64,000 bases of DNA from Catonella sp963539695 (GTDB lineage Bacteria > Bacillota > Clostridia > Lachnospirales > Lachnospiraceae), in contig CAUTOC010000003.1 in the NCBI GenBank assembly GCA_963539695.1, forward strand, positions 1 through 64,000. Reading direction: 5' to 3'. The stretch's first letter is position 1, and every line of letters begins with the position of its first letter. The position numbers were made by a program, and so were the translations under genes. Below are positions 25,615-35,111 of this stretch, piece by piece. Under the pieces are notes generated by a model. That model was not told where the DNA came from and did no database searches. It saw nothing but the letters and a program-made list of their open reading frames with translations.

Positions 25615-25660
25615 GCCCTTTTAAGACTACTCGTCCTAGTTGAGAAAAGGGCCGGAAAAG
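25615..25660 (+). promoter_or_regulatory. Probable S6:S18 ribosomal protein leader
   Basis: GCCCTTTT and AAAAGGGC pair around a 22-base loop, and the 3' side runs straight into CCGGAAAAGACC just before the rpsF ribosome binding site. Known S6:S18 autoregulatory leaders precede rpsF and show a stem with an exposed CCG that mimics the 16S rRNA site. The match here is by eye. Confidence 0.45.
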
Positions 25661-25684
25661 ACCAGAAGGAGGAGCAGAGCAACT

Positions 25685-25972
25685 ATGAACAAATATGAAT
25701 TAGCGTTAGTTGTTAATGCAAAAATCGAAGACGAGGCAAGAAACAAAGTGGTAGAAGATGTTAAAGGCCTTGTAACGCGTTTTGGCGGTACTATCACCGA
25801 TGTAGAAGAATGGGGAAAGAAGAAACTTGCTTATGAGATTCAGAAGATGAGCGAAGGTTTCTATTACTTTATCCATTTTGAGTCCGACTCTAAGGCACCG
25901 GGTGAAATTGAAAGCCGTATCCGTATTATGGAGAGCGTTCTTAGATTTTTATGCGTTAGACAGGAAGCATAA
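25685..25972 (+). CDS. rpsF: 30S ribosomal protein S6
   Basis: A 95-residue S6 with the MNKYELALVVNA start, VEEWGKKKLAYEIQK and FYYFIHFES segments. It binds S18 and helix 23 of 16S rRNA in the small-subunit platform. ATG 25685 is chosen from alignment with the family and AAGGAGGAG about ten bases upstream. Upstream in-frame codons have no such site and would run through the leader. It forms the standard rpsF-ssb-rpsR operon with 21- and 19-base gaps, probably controlled by the S6:S18 leader. Confidence 0.95.
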   Translation: MNKYELALVVNAKIEDEARNKVVEDVKGLVTRFGGTITDVEEWGKKKLAYEIQKMSEGFYYFIHFESDSKAPGEIESRIRIMESVLRFLCVRQEA

Positions 25973-25993
25973 ACGAGAAGGAGGTTTTCCTTT

Positions 25994-26443
25994 ATGAACA
26001 AAGTGATTTTAATGGGTCGTCTTACAAGAGACCCTGAGGTAAGATATTCACAGGGAGATTCCCAGCTGGCGATAGGAAAGTTTTCGCTTGCAGTAGACAG
26101 AAGGTTTAAAAAACAGGGAGATACAGTTACTGCTGATTTCTTTAATTGCACTGCTTTTGGTAAGCAGGCTGAGTTTGTAGAAAAATATCTTAAACAGGGA
26201 ACCAAAATATTGGTTATCGGTCGTGTTCAGAATGATAATTATACAAATAAAGAAGGTCAGAAAGTATATAGCGTTCAGATTATTGTTGAAGAAATAGAGT
26301 TTGCTGAAAGCAAAAGTGCCGGGGCAAATAATGGCGGCTCCATACAGAACCTGCCGTTAGACAATACTATTGAACCTATGGCTCCGGATGAAGGTTTTAT
26401 GAATATTCCGGACGGCATTGACAGTTCTCTCCCGTTTAATTAA
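25994..26443 (+). CDS. ssb: Single-stranded DNA-binding protein
   Basis: A 149-residue SSB. The N-terminal OB-fold spans about residues 1-105 (MNKVILMGRLTRDPEVRYSQ, FFNCTAFGKQAEFVEKYLKQG, VIGRVQND). A variable linker follows, and the tail ends DGIDSSLPFN. The usual acidic tip is DDDLPF; here the acids are sparser and an extra Asn follows, a mild departure. It coats single-stranded DNA in replication and repair and recruits partners through the tail. AAGGAGG lies about ten bases upstream. Confidence 0.95.
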   Translation: MNKVILMGRLTRDPEVRYSQGDSQLAIGKFSLAVDRRFKKQGDTVTADFFNCTAFGKQAEFVEKYLKQGTKILVIGRVQNDNYTNKEGQKVYSVQIIVEEIEFAESKSAGANNGGSIQNLPLDNTIEPMAPDEGFMNIPDGIDSSLPFN

Positions 26444-26462
26444 AAATTAGGAGGTAATCAGC

Positions 26463-26741
26463 ATGCCATTCAATAAGGATAATAAGAGTGCTAGAGAAGA
26501 TAAAAGTGATTTTCCACGCAGAAGACCGATGCACAGAAGAAAGAAAGTATGTGCTTTAACACCGGAAGAACTTGATAACCTTGATTACAAGGATACAGCT
26601 AAAATAAAGAAGTTTATTTCTGAAAGAGGAAAAATTCTTCCTAGAAGAATAACAGGAACAAGTGCTAAGCATCAGAGAATTTTAACAACAGCTATTAAGC
26701 GTGCACGCCATTTAGCACTCATTCCGTATGTTTGTGAATAA
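26463..26741 (+). CDS. rpsR: 30S ribosomal protein S18
   Basis: A 92-residue S18 with a charged N-terminal extension, then RRKKVCALTPEELDNLDYKD, LKKFISERGKILPRRITGTS-type core (here AKIKKFISERGKILPRRI) and the KHQRILTTAIKRARHLALIP tail. Partner of S6 in the 30S platform. GGAGG lies about eight bases upstream. A terminator-like hairpin follows. Confidence 0.95.
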   Translation: MPFNKDNKSAREDKSDFPRRRPMHRRKKVCALTPEELDNLDYKDTAKIKKFISERGKILPRRITGTSAKHQRILTTAIKRARHLALIPYVCE

Positions 26742-26751
26742 CAAATAAAAT

Positions 26752-26796
26752 TGAGGCTCTGCCGGCTGAGAAATCAGGAGGTGGAGCTTTTTTAAT
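26752..26796 (+). terminator. Possible terminator after rpsR
   Basis: GAGGCTCTGCC and GGAGGTGGAGC can pair imperfectly and are followed by TTTTTT. The stem is weaker than the others in this window, but the position before the rpoB promoter is right. Confidence 0.45.
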
Positions 26797-26820
26797 GTAT
26801 TTAAAAGAAAAAATCAAGGC

Positions 26821-26849
26821 TTGACACCTTGAAAAAAAAATGATAATAT
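26821..26849 (+). promoter_or_regulatory. Consensus sigma-A promoter of rpoBC
   Basis: TTGACA, 17 bases, TAATAT. This predicts a leader of about 145 bases before rpoB. The leader contains a short CCCC...GGGG hairpin (26944-26960) shortly before the ribosome binding site. No ribosomal protein genes lie between this promoter and rpoB. Confidence 0.85.
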
Positions 26850-27002
26850 TGAGAATGCACTATTATGTTTGGACATAAATAACTATGTATATTATATCAT
26901 AAAAAACTTAAAAGTGCAAGTGTTTACAAAGCAATATCATTTTACCCCGATTAATAGGGGCGATGATAGATTTTTAAAAAATATCAAGGGGTGAAAACGT
27001 CA

Positions 27003-30000
27003 ATGAAGAAAAACAGAATTCGTCCGATTAAAGCAGGGAACGGAATAAGAATGAGTTATGCCAGACAGGAAGAAGTTCTTGAAATGCCTAATCTCATTGA
27101 GGTTCAGAAAAATTCATATAAATGGCTTCTTACTGACGGACTAAGGGAGGTATTTGACGACATCTCTACGATTGTTGATTACAGTGGGCGTTATGGATTA
27201 AGATTCGGTAATTTTGTCCTTGAGCCAAAGGAAAATCACACAATCGAGGTGTGTAAAGAAAGGGACGGAACTTATTCAGATGCTCTTAAAGTAGAAGTTG
27301 AATTGGTTGACATGAAAGAAAAAAAGGTACTCAGCACAAAGGATAAGGTTTTTCTTGGTGAGTTACCTAGAATGACAGAAACAGGAAGCTTTATTATAAA
27401 TGGAGCGGAGCGTGTAATTGTAAGTCAGTTAGTGCGTTCTCCGGGGATTTATTACAGTATAGCCCACGATAAGGCGGGAAAAGAATTATATACTGCACAG
27501 GTAATACCTAACCGTGGTGCTTGGCTTGAATATGAAACTGATTCAAATAATATTTTCTATGTAAAAGTAGACAGAAATAGAAAAGTACCTATTACCGTAC
27601 TTGTAAGGGCACTTGGTGTCAGCCTTAATAAGGATATTGAAGATTTATTCGGTGATGAGCCTAAGCTTCAGGCGAGCCTTGCTAAAGATGTGTCGACAAA
27701 TTCGGAGGAAGGACTCCTCGAACTTTATAAGAAGCTTCGTCCGGGGGAACCTTTATTGGTGGAAAATGCCTCTAACTATATAACTAACATGCTTTTTGAT
27801 TCCAAGAGATATGATCTCGCTAAGGTTGGGCGTTATAAATTTAATAAAAAACTTGCTTTTCGTAACCGTATAGTGAAAAAAATACTTGCAGAAGATGTAA
27901 CGGATAGATCAACAGGTGAAATTATCGGTGAAAAAGGTGAGGTTATTACAGCAGAGCTTGCAGATAAGCTTCAGAACTCTGCTGTTCCTTATGTATGGAT
28001 TCAGGGGGAAGAAAGAAATGTAAAAGTGCTTTCTAACCTTATGGTGGATATTAATTCATATCTTCCTAAATTAAATAAAGAAGAAATAGGCATTACAGAG
28101 CTGGTATATTATCCTAAGCTTATGGATATTATGGAGCTTGCCGCCGGTGATTATGAAAGTGACGATTTCAAGCGTGAACTTAAAAATTATATTAATGACC
28201 TTATTCCAAAACATATAACAAGAGAAGATATATTTGCTTCTATCAGCTATGTATTTAACTTGGAAAATGGCATTGGAACTGAGGATGACATTGATCATCT
28301 TGGCAATAGGCGTATTCGTGCTGTAGGTGAATTGCTTCAAAACCAGTATCGTATAGGGCTTTCCAGAATGGAAAGAAGTGTGCGTGATAAGCTTGGCAGC
28401 ATAAATAACGACAACATAGCAGGTGTAACTCCGGGCGAATATATTAACTGTAAGCCGGTGACAGCAGCTATTAAAGAATTTTTTGGAAGTTCTCAGCTGT
28501 CACAGTTTATGGATCAGCATAATCCTTTAGGCGAACTTACTCATAAGAGGAGATTATCTGCCCTTGGACCCGGCGGTCTTTCAAGAGATAGGGCGGGTTT
28601 TGAGGTTCGAGATGTCCATTATTCACATTATGGAAGAATGTGTCCTGTTGAAACTCCTGAAGGACCTAACATCGGTTTAATTAACTCACTTGCAAGTTAT
28701 GCAAGAATTAATGAATATGGTTTTATTGAGGCTCCATACAGAAAGCTTGACAAAACCGATCCCAACAATCCTAGAGTAACAGACGAAGTTGTTTACCTTA
28801 CTGCGGATGAAGAAGATCCTTTTATAGTTGCACAGGCGAATGAACCTCTTGATAAAAATGGATATTTTATAAATAATACCGTATCAGGTCGTTTTAGGGA
28901 TGAAACTTCTACTTATGATAAGAAAAATGTAGAACTTATGGATGTATCTCCTAAAATGGTATTTTCAGCAGCTACGGCAATGATTCCTTTCCTTCAGAAT
29001 GATGATGCGAACCGTGCACTCATGGGTTCTAACATGCAGCGTCAGGCGGTACCTCTTCTTTTTACAGATTCGGCAGTTGTAGGAACCGGAATGGAAGGCA
29101 AGGTTGCAGTAGACTCAGGTGTATGTGTGCTTGCTGAGAAGGCAGGTGTGGTTGAGAGTGCCTGTGGTGACAGAATTTTAATCAGAAATGATGATGATAA
29201 TAGAATAGCGGAATATCCTTTGCTTAAATTTGCAAGAAGCAATCAGGGTACCTGTATAAATCAGCGTCCTATAGTAAGTAAAGGTGACCATGTAGAAGTT
29301 AAGCAGGTAATTGCTGACGGTCCTTCTACAAAGGGGGGAGAAATCGGACTTGGAAAGAGCCCTCTTATCGGATTTATGACTTGGGAAGGCTATAATTATG
29401 AGGATGCGGTTTTACTTTCGGAACGCCTTGTAAGAGATGATGTGTATACTTCAATTCATATTGAAGAGTATGAATGTGAAGCCAGAGATACTAAGCTTGG
29501 CGATGAGGAGATAACAAGAGATGTACCGGGTGTAGGTGATGATGCCCTTAAAGACCTCAATGAAGACGGAATTATAAGAATCGGTGCGGAAGTTCGTGCA
29601 GGGGATATTCTTGTAGGAAAAGTTACACCAAAGGGAGAAACGGAACTTACAGCAGAAGAGCGTCTGCTTCGTGCCATTTTTGGTGAGAAAGCAAGAGAAG
29701 TAAGGGATACATCTCTTCGTGTACCTCATGGTGAGTATGGAATTATTGTAGATGCAAAGAAGTTTGACAGAGAAAATGGCGATGACCTTGCACATGGCGT
29801 AAAGAAGAGCGTAAAGGTATATATTGCACAAAAGAGAAAGATTCAAGTCGGCGATAAAATGGCAGGTCGCCATGGTAATAAGGGTGTAGTTTCAAGAGTG
29901 CTTCCTGTTGAAGATATGCCTTTCCTTCCAAATGGCAGACCGCTTGACATTGTACTTAATCCGCTTGGTGTGCCTTCACGTATGAACATCGGTCAGGTGC

Positions 30001-30884
30001 TTGAAATTCATTTAAGTCTTGCGGCTACAGTGCTTGGATGTAAGGTTTCTACACCGATTTTTGACGGTGCAAACGAAGAGGATATCGGTGATACGCTTGA
30101 ACTTGCAAATGACTATATAAATATGCCGCTTGATGAGTTTGAACAAAAATATAGAGAAGATTTAGGCGATGAGGTAATGGATTATCTCCTTACACATCTT
30201 GATTCCAGAAATGACTGGAAGGGTGTTAAGATTGGAAGAGACGGTAAGGTATGGCTTAAAGACGGTAGAACGGGTCAGTATTTTGACTCGCCTGCTACCG
30301 TAGGTTTTATGAATTACCTGAAACTTCATCACCTTGTAGATGATAAGATTCATGCCCGTTCAACAGGCCCTTACTCACTTGTTACACAGCAGCCGCTTGG
30401 CGGTAAAGCACAGTTTGGCGGACAGCGTTTCGGTGAGATGGAGGTTTGGGCACTTGAGGCTTATGGTGCTGCATACACCCTTCAGGAAATACTTACAATT
30501 AAGTCTGATGATGTTGTTGGTCGTGTTAAGACTTATGAGGCTATCATTAAAGGTGAGAATATAAGTGAACCGGGAATACCCGAGTCATTTAAGGTACTTC
30601 TTAAAGAACTTCAATCTCTCGCACTTGATGTTACTGTTCTTGATGAAGACGGTAATGAGATTAAAATGATGGAAAATGTGGAGTGTGGTGATGAAGATCT
30701 TACCCCTCTTATTGAAACGGAGGAGGCTTTTACCTTTGACGATGCTTCAGCTAGAAACGGATTTACTACAGGTACGCCGGAAGAACTTGAAAAGGTAATG
30801 CAGGAAGACGAGGACTCCGACTATTTTGACGGTGAGGATTTAGACTTAGACTATGATGACAACGATGATAACGAAGATTTTTAA
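27003..30884 (+). CDS. rpoB: DNA-directed RNA polymerase subunit beta
   Basis: The 1293-residue catalytic beta subunit. Recognisable blocks include the rifampicin-region GSSQLSQFMDQHNPLGELTH and HKRRLSALGPGGLSRDRAG, NPLGVPSRMNIGQVLE, GDKMAGRHGNKGVVS and the C-terminal GGQRFGEMEVWALEAYGAA. It ends in a long acidic tail rich in Asp and Glu. ATG 27003 follows AAGGGGTGA at a good distance. A GTG at 26991 lies inside that site. It is transcribed with rpoC from the promoter at 26821. Confidence 0.97.
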   Translation: MKKNRIRPIKAGNGIRMSYARQEEVLEMPNLIEVQKNSYKWLLTDGLREVFDDISTIVDYSGRYGLRFGNFVLEPKENHTIEVCKERDGTYSDALKVEVELVDMKEKKVLSTKDKVFLGELPRMTETGSFIINGAERVIVSQLVRSPGIYYSIAHDKAGKELYTAQVIPNRGAWLEYETDSNNIFYVKVDRNRKVPITVLVRALGVSLNKDIEDLFGDEPKLQASLAKDVSTNSEEGLLELYKKLRPGEPLLVENASNYITNMLFDSKRYDLAKVGRYKFNKKLAFRNRIVKKILAEDVTDRSTGEIIGEKGEVITAELADKLQNSAVPYVWIQGEERNVKVLSNLMVDINSYLPKLNKEEIGITELVYYPKLMDIMELAAGDYESDDFKRELKNYINDLIPKHITREDIFASISYVFNLENGIGTEDDIDHLGNRRIRAVGELLQNQYRIGLSRMERSVRDKLGSINNDNIAGVTPGEYINCKPVTAAIKEFFGSSQLSQFMDQHNPLGELTHKRRLSALGPGGLSRDRAGFEVRDVHYSHYGRMCPVETPEGPNIGLINSLASYARINEYGFIEAPYRKLDKTDPNNPRVTDEVVYLTADEEDPFIVAQANEPLDKNGYFINNTVSGRFRDETSTYDKKNVELMDVSPKMVFSAATAMIPFLQNDDANRALMGSNMQRQAVPLLFTDSAVVGTGMEGKVAVDSGVCVLAEKAGVVESACGDRILIRNDDDNRIAEYPLLKFARSNQGTCINQRPIVSKGDHVEVKQVIADGPSTKGGEIGLGKSPLIGFMTWEGYNYEDAVLLSERLVRDDVYTSIHIEEYECEARDTKLGDEEITRDVPGVGDDALKDLNEDGIIRIGAEVRAGDILVGKVTPKGETELTAEERLLRAIFGEKAREVRDTSLRVPHGEYGIIVDAKKFDRENGDDLAHGVKKSVKVYIAQKRKIQVGDKMAGRHGNKGVVSRVLPVEDMPFLPNGRPLDIVLNPLGVPSRMNIGQVLEIHLSLAATVLGCKVSTPIFDGANEEDIGDTLELANDYINMPLDEFEQKYREDLGDEVMDYLLTHLDSRNDWKGVKIGRDGKVWLKDGRTGQYFDSPATVGFMNYLKLHHLVDDKIHARSTGPYSLVTQQPLGGKAQFGGQRFGEMEVWALEAYGAAYTLQEILTIKSDDVVGRVKTYEAIIKGENISEPGIPESFKVLLKELQSLALDVTVLDEDGNEIKMMENVECGDEDLTPLIETEEAFTFDDASARNGFTTGTPEELEKVMQEDEDSDYFDGEDLDLDYDDNDDNEDF

Positions 30885-30917
30885 TCCGAGTTTGAAATGC
30901 TTGTGATAGGAATAATG

Positions 30918-30956
30918 CTCTTAGAGGCTTATGAATGTAACATAAGCTTCTAAGAG
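30918..30956 (+). other. Hairpin between rpoB and rpoC
   Basis: CTCTTAGAGGCTTATG and CATAAGCTTCTAAGAG pair over 16 positions (one G-T) with a seven-base loop. No T-run follows (GTTGAGTTTGG), so it is not a terminator. It is more likely an RNA processing or stability element that sets the rpoB:rpoC ratio. Confidence 0.7.
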
Positions 30957-30986
30957 TTGAGTTTGGATATGAAGGGAGCAGCGAAA

Positions 30987-33900
30987 ATGTCAGAAATGAG
31001 CATAGAAAATGTTCAGCCAATTACTTATGATGCTATAAAGATAGGTTTGGCTTCGCCTGAAAAAATAAAAGAATGGTCTCACGGTGAGGTAAAAAAACCT
31101 GAGACAATCAACTATAGAACACTCAAACCTGAAAAGGACGGTCTTTATTGTGAAAAGATTTTTGGACCAAGCAAGGACTGGGAGTGTCATTGTGGAAAAT
31201 ATAAGAAAATACGCTATAAGGGTGTAATTTGTGACAGATGTGGAGTTGAAGTTACAAAAGCAACCGTAAGGCGTGAGAGAATGGGACATATTGAACTTGC
31301 AGCTCCGGTATCCCATATTTGGTATTTTAAAGGTATTCCAAGCCGTATGGGTACTATTTTGTCTATACCTCCAAGAAGCCTTGAAAAGGTACTGTATTTT
31401 GCCTCATATATAGTTACAGACAAAGGAAGCAGTGATCTTGAGAAAAAGACCATCCTTTCTGAAAAAGAATATATGGAAGCAAAAGAGAAATATGGTGATA
31501 ACTTTAAGGCTGAAATGGGTGCAGAGGCTATTTATGAACTTCTTGCAGGCATAAACCTTGAGGAAGAGTCAAAGCGTCTTAAAGAAGAACTGAAAAAGGC
31601 GGGCAATTCAAAAAGCCAAAAAATGATTAAAGCAGCGAAAGAACTTGCAGTAATTGAGGCTTTCAGAGAGTCGGGCAACCGTCCTGAGTGGATGATACTT
31701 AAAGCCATTCCTGTACTTCCGCCGGATCTTCGTCCTATGGTACAGCTTGATGGTGGAAGATTTGCAACTTCCGATATGAATGACCTTTACAGAAGAATTA
31801 TAAATAGAAATAACCGCCTTAAAAAGCTTATTGAGATTAGAGCACCTCATATTATGATTAGGAATGAAAAGCGTATGCTTCAGGAAGCGGTAGATGCGCT
31901 TATTGATAACGGTCGCCGTGGAAAACCTGTTACAGGACCGGGAAACAGAGCACTTAAATCGCTTTCAGATATGCTTAAAGGTAAGCAGGGGCGTTTTCGT
32001 CAGAACCTTCTCGGTAAGCGTGTAGACTATTCAGGGCGTTCAGTTATCGTGGTCGGTCCCGACCTTAAAATATATCAGTGTGGTGTGCCTAAAGAAATGG
32101 CTATAGAACTTTTTAAGCCATTTGTTATGAAAGAACTTGTATCCCGTGACATAGCACATAATATTAAAGCTGCTAAAAAAATGGTGGAGAGAGTGGAAAC
32201 ACAGGTTTGGGATGTACTTGAAGATGTAATAAAGGATCATCCCGTTATGTTAAACCGTGCTCCTACACTTCATAGGCTCGGTATTCAGGCATTTGAGCCG
32301 GTACTTGTAGAGGGTAAGGCTATTAAGCTTCATCCGCTTGTGTGTACGGCTTTCAATGCGGACTTTGACGGAGATCAGATGGCTATTCACCTTCCTCTTT
32401 CAGTTGAGGCTCAGGCAGAATGCCGTTTTCTCCTACTTTCACCAAACAACCTCTTAAAACCGTCCGATGGTGGTGTGGTTGCGGTTCCTTCTCAGGATAT
32501 GGTACTGGGTATTTATTACCTTACTCTTGAAAAGCCGGGTGATAAAGGCGAAGGTATGTTCTTTAAGAATATGAATGAAGCTCTGCTTGCTTATGAGAAC
32601 GGTTATATTACTTTACAGGCTAAGATTAAGGTAAGGCGTGAGGGAATTAACTCTAAGGGTGAAAAAGAGCAGAGAATAATAGAATCAACACTTGGAAGAT
32701 TTATATTTAATGAAGTATTGGAGCAGGATTTAGGCTTTGTAGACAGAAACCTTGATGAAAATTTCTTAAAGCTTGAGATTGACTTCCTTGTAAAAAAGAA
32801 GGAGCTTAAACAGATACTTGAGAAATGTATGGCAAATCTCGGAGCTACAAGAACAGCGGAGATCATGGATGCTGTAAAAAGTCTTGGATATAAATATTCA
32901 ACAATAGCAGCGATGACGGTTTCCGTTTCGGATATGACAGTTCCTCCTGAAAAAGCGGCAATTCTTAAAGAAGCACAGAATAAGGTTGAGGCAATTACAA
33001 AGAACTTTAGGAGAGGTCAGCTTACAGAGCAAGGAAGATATAAGGAAGTTATTACTGCTTGGAAAGAAGCGGATGATGCAATAGCTGCAAAGCTTATGAG
33101 CGGTCTTGATAAGTATAATAATATTTACATGATGGCACATTCAGGAGCCCGCGGTTCTGATAAGCAGATTAAACAGCTTGCAGGTATGCGTGGACTTATG
33201 GCGGATACAAAGGGACATACCATTGAACTTCCTATTAAGTCAAACTTCCGTGAAGGTTTGGATGTTTTGGAGTATTTTGTTTCTGCACATGGAGCGAGAA
33301 AAGGTCTTTCAGATACAGCTCTTAGAACAGCCGATTCAGGTTATCTTACCAGAAGGCTTGTAGATGTTTCACAGGATCTAATTATAAGAGAAACTGATTG
33401 TCAGGCAGGCAAAACTGAAATTCCGGGTATGTTGGTTTCAGCTTTTATGGATGGCAAGGAAGAGATAGAGAGCCTTGAAGAGAGAATAAGAGGCAGATAT
33501 TCCTGTGAAACAATATATGATGATAATGGTGACATTATAGTTAAAGCAAACCATATCATTACTCCTAAGCGTGCAGCAAGAATAATGAATACCAAGGCTG
33601 TAATGGAGGCAGGAGTTGCTGCTAAAATTAAGATTCGTACTGTGCTTACTTGCCGCAGTCATGTAGGTATCTGCTCCAAGTGCTATGGTGCAAATATGGC
33701 AACAGGTGAGCCTGTTCAGGTAGGCGAGGCGGTAGGTATTATAGCTGCTCAGTCTATCGGTGAGCCGGGTACACAGCTTACAATGAGAACCTTCCATACC
33801 GGTGGTGTTGCGGGTGGTGATATTACGCAGGGTCTTCCTCGTGTAGAGGAACTTTTTGAAGCACGTAAACCTAAGGGACTTGCTATTATTTCTGAAATTG

Positions 33901-34664
33901 CAGGTAGAGTAAGTATTCAGGATACTAAGAGCAGGCGTGAAGTTGTAGTTACGGCTGACGATGGAGAAGAAAAGAAATATCCTATAAATTATGGCTCAAG
34001 AATAAAGGTAACTGACGGTGATGTAATTGAAGCCGGTGATGAAATCACAGAAGGTAGCATAAATCCACATGATTTGCTTAACATCAAGGGTGTAAGAGCG
34101 GTACAGGATTATATGATTCGTGAAGTACAGCGAGTATACCGTTTACAGGGTGTTGAGATTAACGATAAACATATCGAGATGATAGTTCGTCAGATGCTTA
34201 AAAAGATAAAAATATCCGAGCCGGGTGATTCCGACTATTTAACAGGCGAATATGCAGATATAATAGAATTTGAGGAACTTAATGAGCAGCTGGAGCAAGA
34301 AGGTTTTGAAAAGGCGGAAGGTGAGAGAACAATGCTTGGTATTACCAAGGCTTCTCTTGCAACAAACTCTTTCCTTTCAGCAGCGTCATTCCAGGAGACA
34401 ACTAAAGTTCTTACTGATGCGGCTATCAAGGGTAAGATTGATAAGCTCATCGGTCTTAAAGAAAATGTTATCTTAGGTAAGCTCATCCCTGCCGGTACAG
34501 GTATGAAGTTCTATCGTTCTGTAAAGCTTGACAGTGATAATGAATTTGATGAAACCGTGGATATAGAGGAAACTCTTAATCCTGATGAATTTGAAGGAAA
34601 TTATGCAGAGAGTTATGAAGAAGAGGAATTTGAGACTGTAGACAGTGGGCAGGATGAAGAGTAA
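30987..34664 (+). CDS. rpoC: DNA-directed RNA polymerase subunit beta'
   Basis: The 1225-residue beta' subunit. The N-terminal zinc site is CHCGKYKKIRYKGVICDRCG. The absolutely conserved metal-binding NADFDGDQMA gives Asp459, Asp461 and Asp463. The second zinc site CRSHVGICSKCYG, the trigger-loop region and QSIGEPGTQLTMRTFHTGG follow. The C-terminus is strongly acidic. ATG 30987 has AAGGGA nine bases upstream; the in-frame TTG at 30957 overlaps the intergenic hairpin. Confidence 0.97.
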   Translation: MSEMSIENVQPITYDAIKIGLASPEKIKEWSHGEVKKPETINYRTLKPEKDGLYCEKIFGPSKDWECHCGKYKKIRYKGVICDRCGVEVTKATVRRERMGHIELAAPVSHIWYFKGIPSRMGTILSIPPRSLEKVLYFASYIVTDKGSSDLEKKTILSEKEYMEAKEKYGDNFKAEMGAEAIYELLAGINLEEESKRLKEELKKAGNSKSQKMIKAAKELAVIEAFRESGNRPEWMILKAIPVLPPDLRPMVQLDGGRFATSDMNDLYRRIINRNNRLKKLIEIRAPHIMIRNEKRMLQEAVDALIDNGRRGKPVTGPGNRALKSLSDMLKGKQGRFRQNLLGKRVDYSGRSVIVVGPDLKIYQCGVPKEMAIELFKPFVMKELVSRDIAHNIKAAKKMVERVETQVWDVLEDVIKDHPVMLNRAPTLHRLGIQAFEPVLVEGKAIKLHPLVCTAFNADFDGDQMAIHLPLSVEAQAECRFLLLSPNNLLKPSDGGVVAVPSQDMVLGIYYLTLEKPGDKGEGMFFKNMNEALLAYENGYITLQAKIKVRREGINSKGEKEQRIIESTLGRFIFNEVLEQDLGFVDRNLDENFLKLEIDFLVKKKELKQILEKCMANLGATRTAEIMDAVKSLGYKYSTIAAMTVSVSDMTVPPEKAAILKEAQNKVEAITKNFRRGQLTEQGRYKEVITAWKEADDAIAAKLMSGLDKYNNIYMMAHSGARGSDKQIKQLAGMRGLMADTKGHTIELPIKSNFREGLDVLEYFVSAHGARKGLSDTALRTADSGYLTRRLVDVSQDLIIRETDCQAGKTEIPGMLVSAFMDGKEEIESLEERIRGRYSCETIYDDNGDIIVKANHIITPKRAARIMNTKAVMEAGVAAKIKIRTVLTCRSHVGICSKCYGANMATGEPVQVGEAVGIIAAQSIGEPGTQLTMRTFHTGGVAGGDITQGLPRVEELFEARKPKGLAIISEIAGRVSIQDTKSRREVVVTADDGEEKKYPINYGSRIKVTDGDVIEAGDEITEGSINPHDLLNIKGVRAVQDYMIREVQRVYRLQGVEINDKHIEMIVRQMLKKIKISEPGDSDYLTGEYADIIEFEELNEQLEQEGFEKAEGERTMLGITKASLATNSFLSAASFQETTKVLTDAAIKGKIDKLIGLKENVILGKLIPAGTGMKFYRSVKLDSDNEFDETVDIEETLNPDEFEGNYAESYEEEEFETVDSGQDEE

Positions 34665-34685
34665 ATTGAATTAGAATTATAGTGG

Positions 34686-34716
34686 GACAGGAGCGGCTTA
34701 GGCTGCTCCTGTTTTT
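34686..34716 (+). terminator. rpoC terminator
   Basis: ACAGGAGC and GCTCCTGT form an eight-pair stem around GGCTTAGGCT, followed by TTTTT. Confidence 0.85.
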
Positions 34717-34968
34717 GCACATAATTGTTTATACAAAGAAAGCCATTAATGATATACCAAAGCTAAAAAGTGTGAAGTTAGATAAAAAAGCAAGAGCCCT
34801 TATAGAGATTATTAAAGAAAATCCATATAAAACACCTCCAATTTATGAAAAGCTGATGGGCGAACCGGTGCATATTCAAGGCGTATCAATATCAAGCACA
34901 GGCTAGTATATGAGGTTTTAGAAGAAGAAAAGACTGTTAAGATAATTAGTTTATGGACGCATTATGAT
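34717..34968 (+). pseudogene. Txe/YoeB-type toxin remnant
   Basis: The frame reads IIVYTKKAINDIPKLKS, then ARALIEIIKENPYKTPPIYEKLMG, the body of a YoeB/Txe mRNA endonuclease. It then breaks near 34860. One frame over, RTGAYSRRINIKHRLVYEVL and KTVKIISLWTHYD complete the family C-terminus, including the catalytic-region Arg and His residues. No start codon or ribosome binding site remains, because the rpoC terminator abuts the 5' end. The usual stop after WTHY is missing and no Phd/YefM antitoxin gene is nearby. It is a dead fragment of a toxin-antitoxin module. Confidence 0.78.
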
Positions 34969-34997
34969 TTTAACCCTAATTTGGGTTTAACCATAAT
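34961..34997. other. Imperfect palindrome after toxin remnant
   Basis: ATTATGATTTTAACCC and GGGTTTAACCATAAT pair with one bulge. No T-run follows. It may be an old end of the toxin-antitoxin cassette. Confidence 0.4.
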
Positions 34998-35111
34998 CCC
35001 CTTGCATTTTTCGCAAATAAGGTATATAATATAAACGAGATTGAAAATCATTTGCAAATTATAAGAATAATTACTATAGCTTTATAAAGATAATATGTAG
35101 GGGGTAAGGAT

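Noticed and set aside
26944..26960. CCCC...GGGG hairpin in the rpoB leader as a riboswitch or L10-type leader
   Set aside because: Only four G-C pairs and no L10/L12 genes are adjacent. Too little to call more than a small stem.
29451..29873. Minus-strand 140-codon frame inside rpoB
   Set aside because: Shadow of rpoB codon structure. The plus strand is certain.
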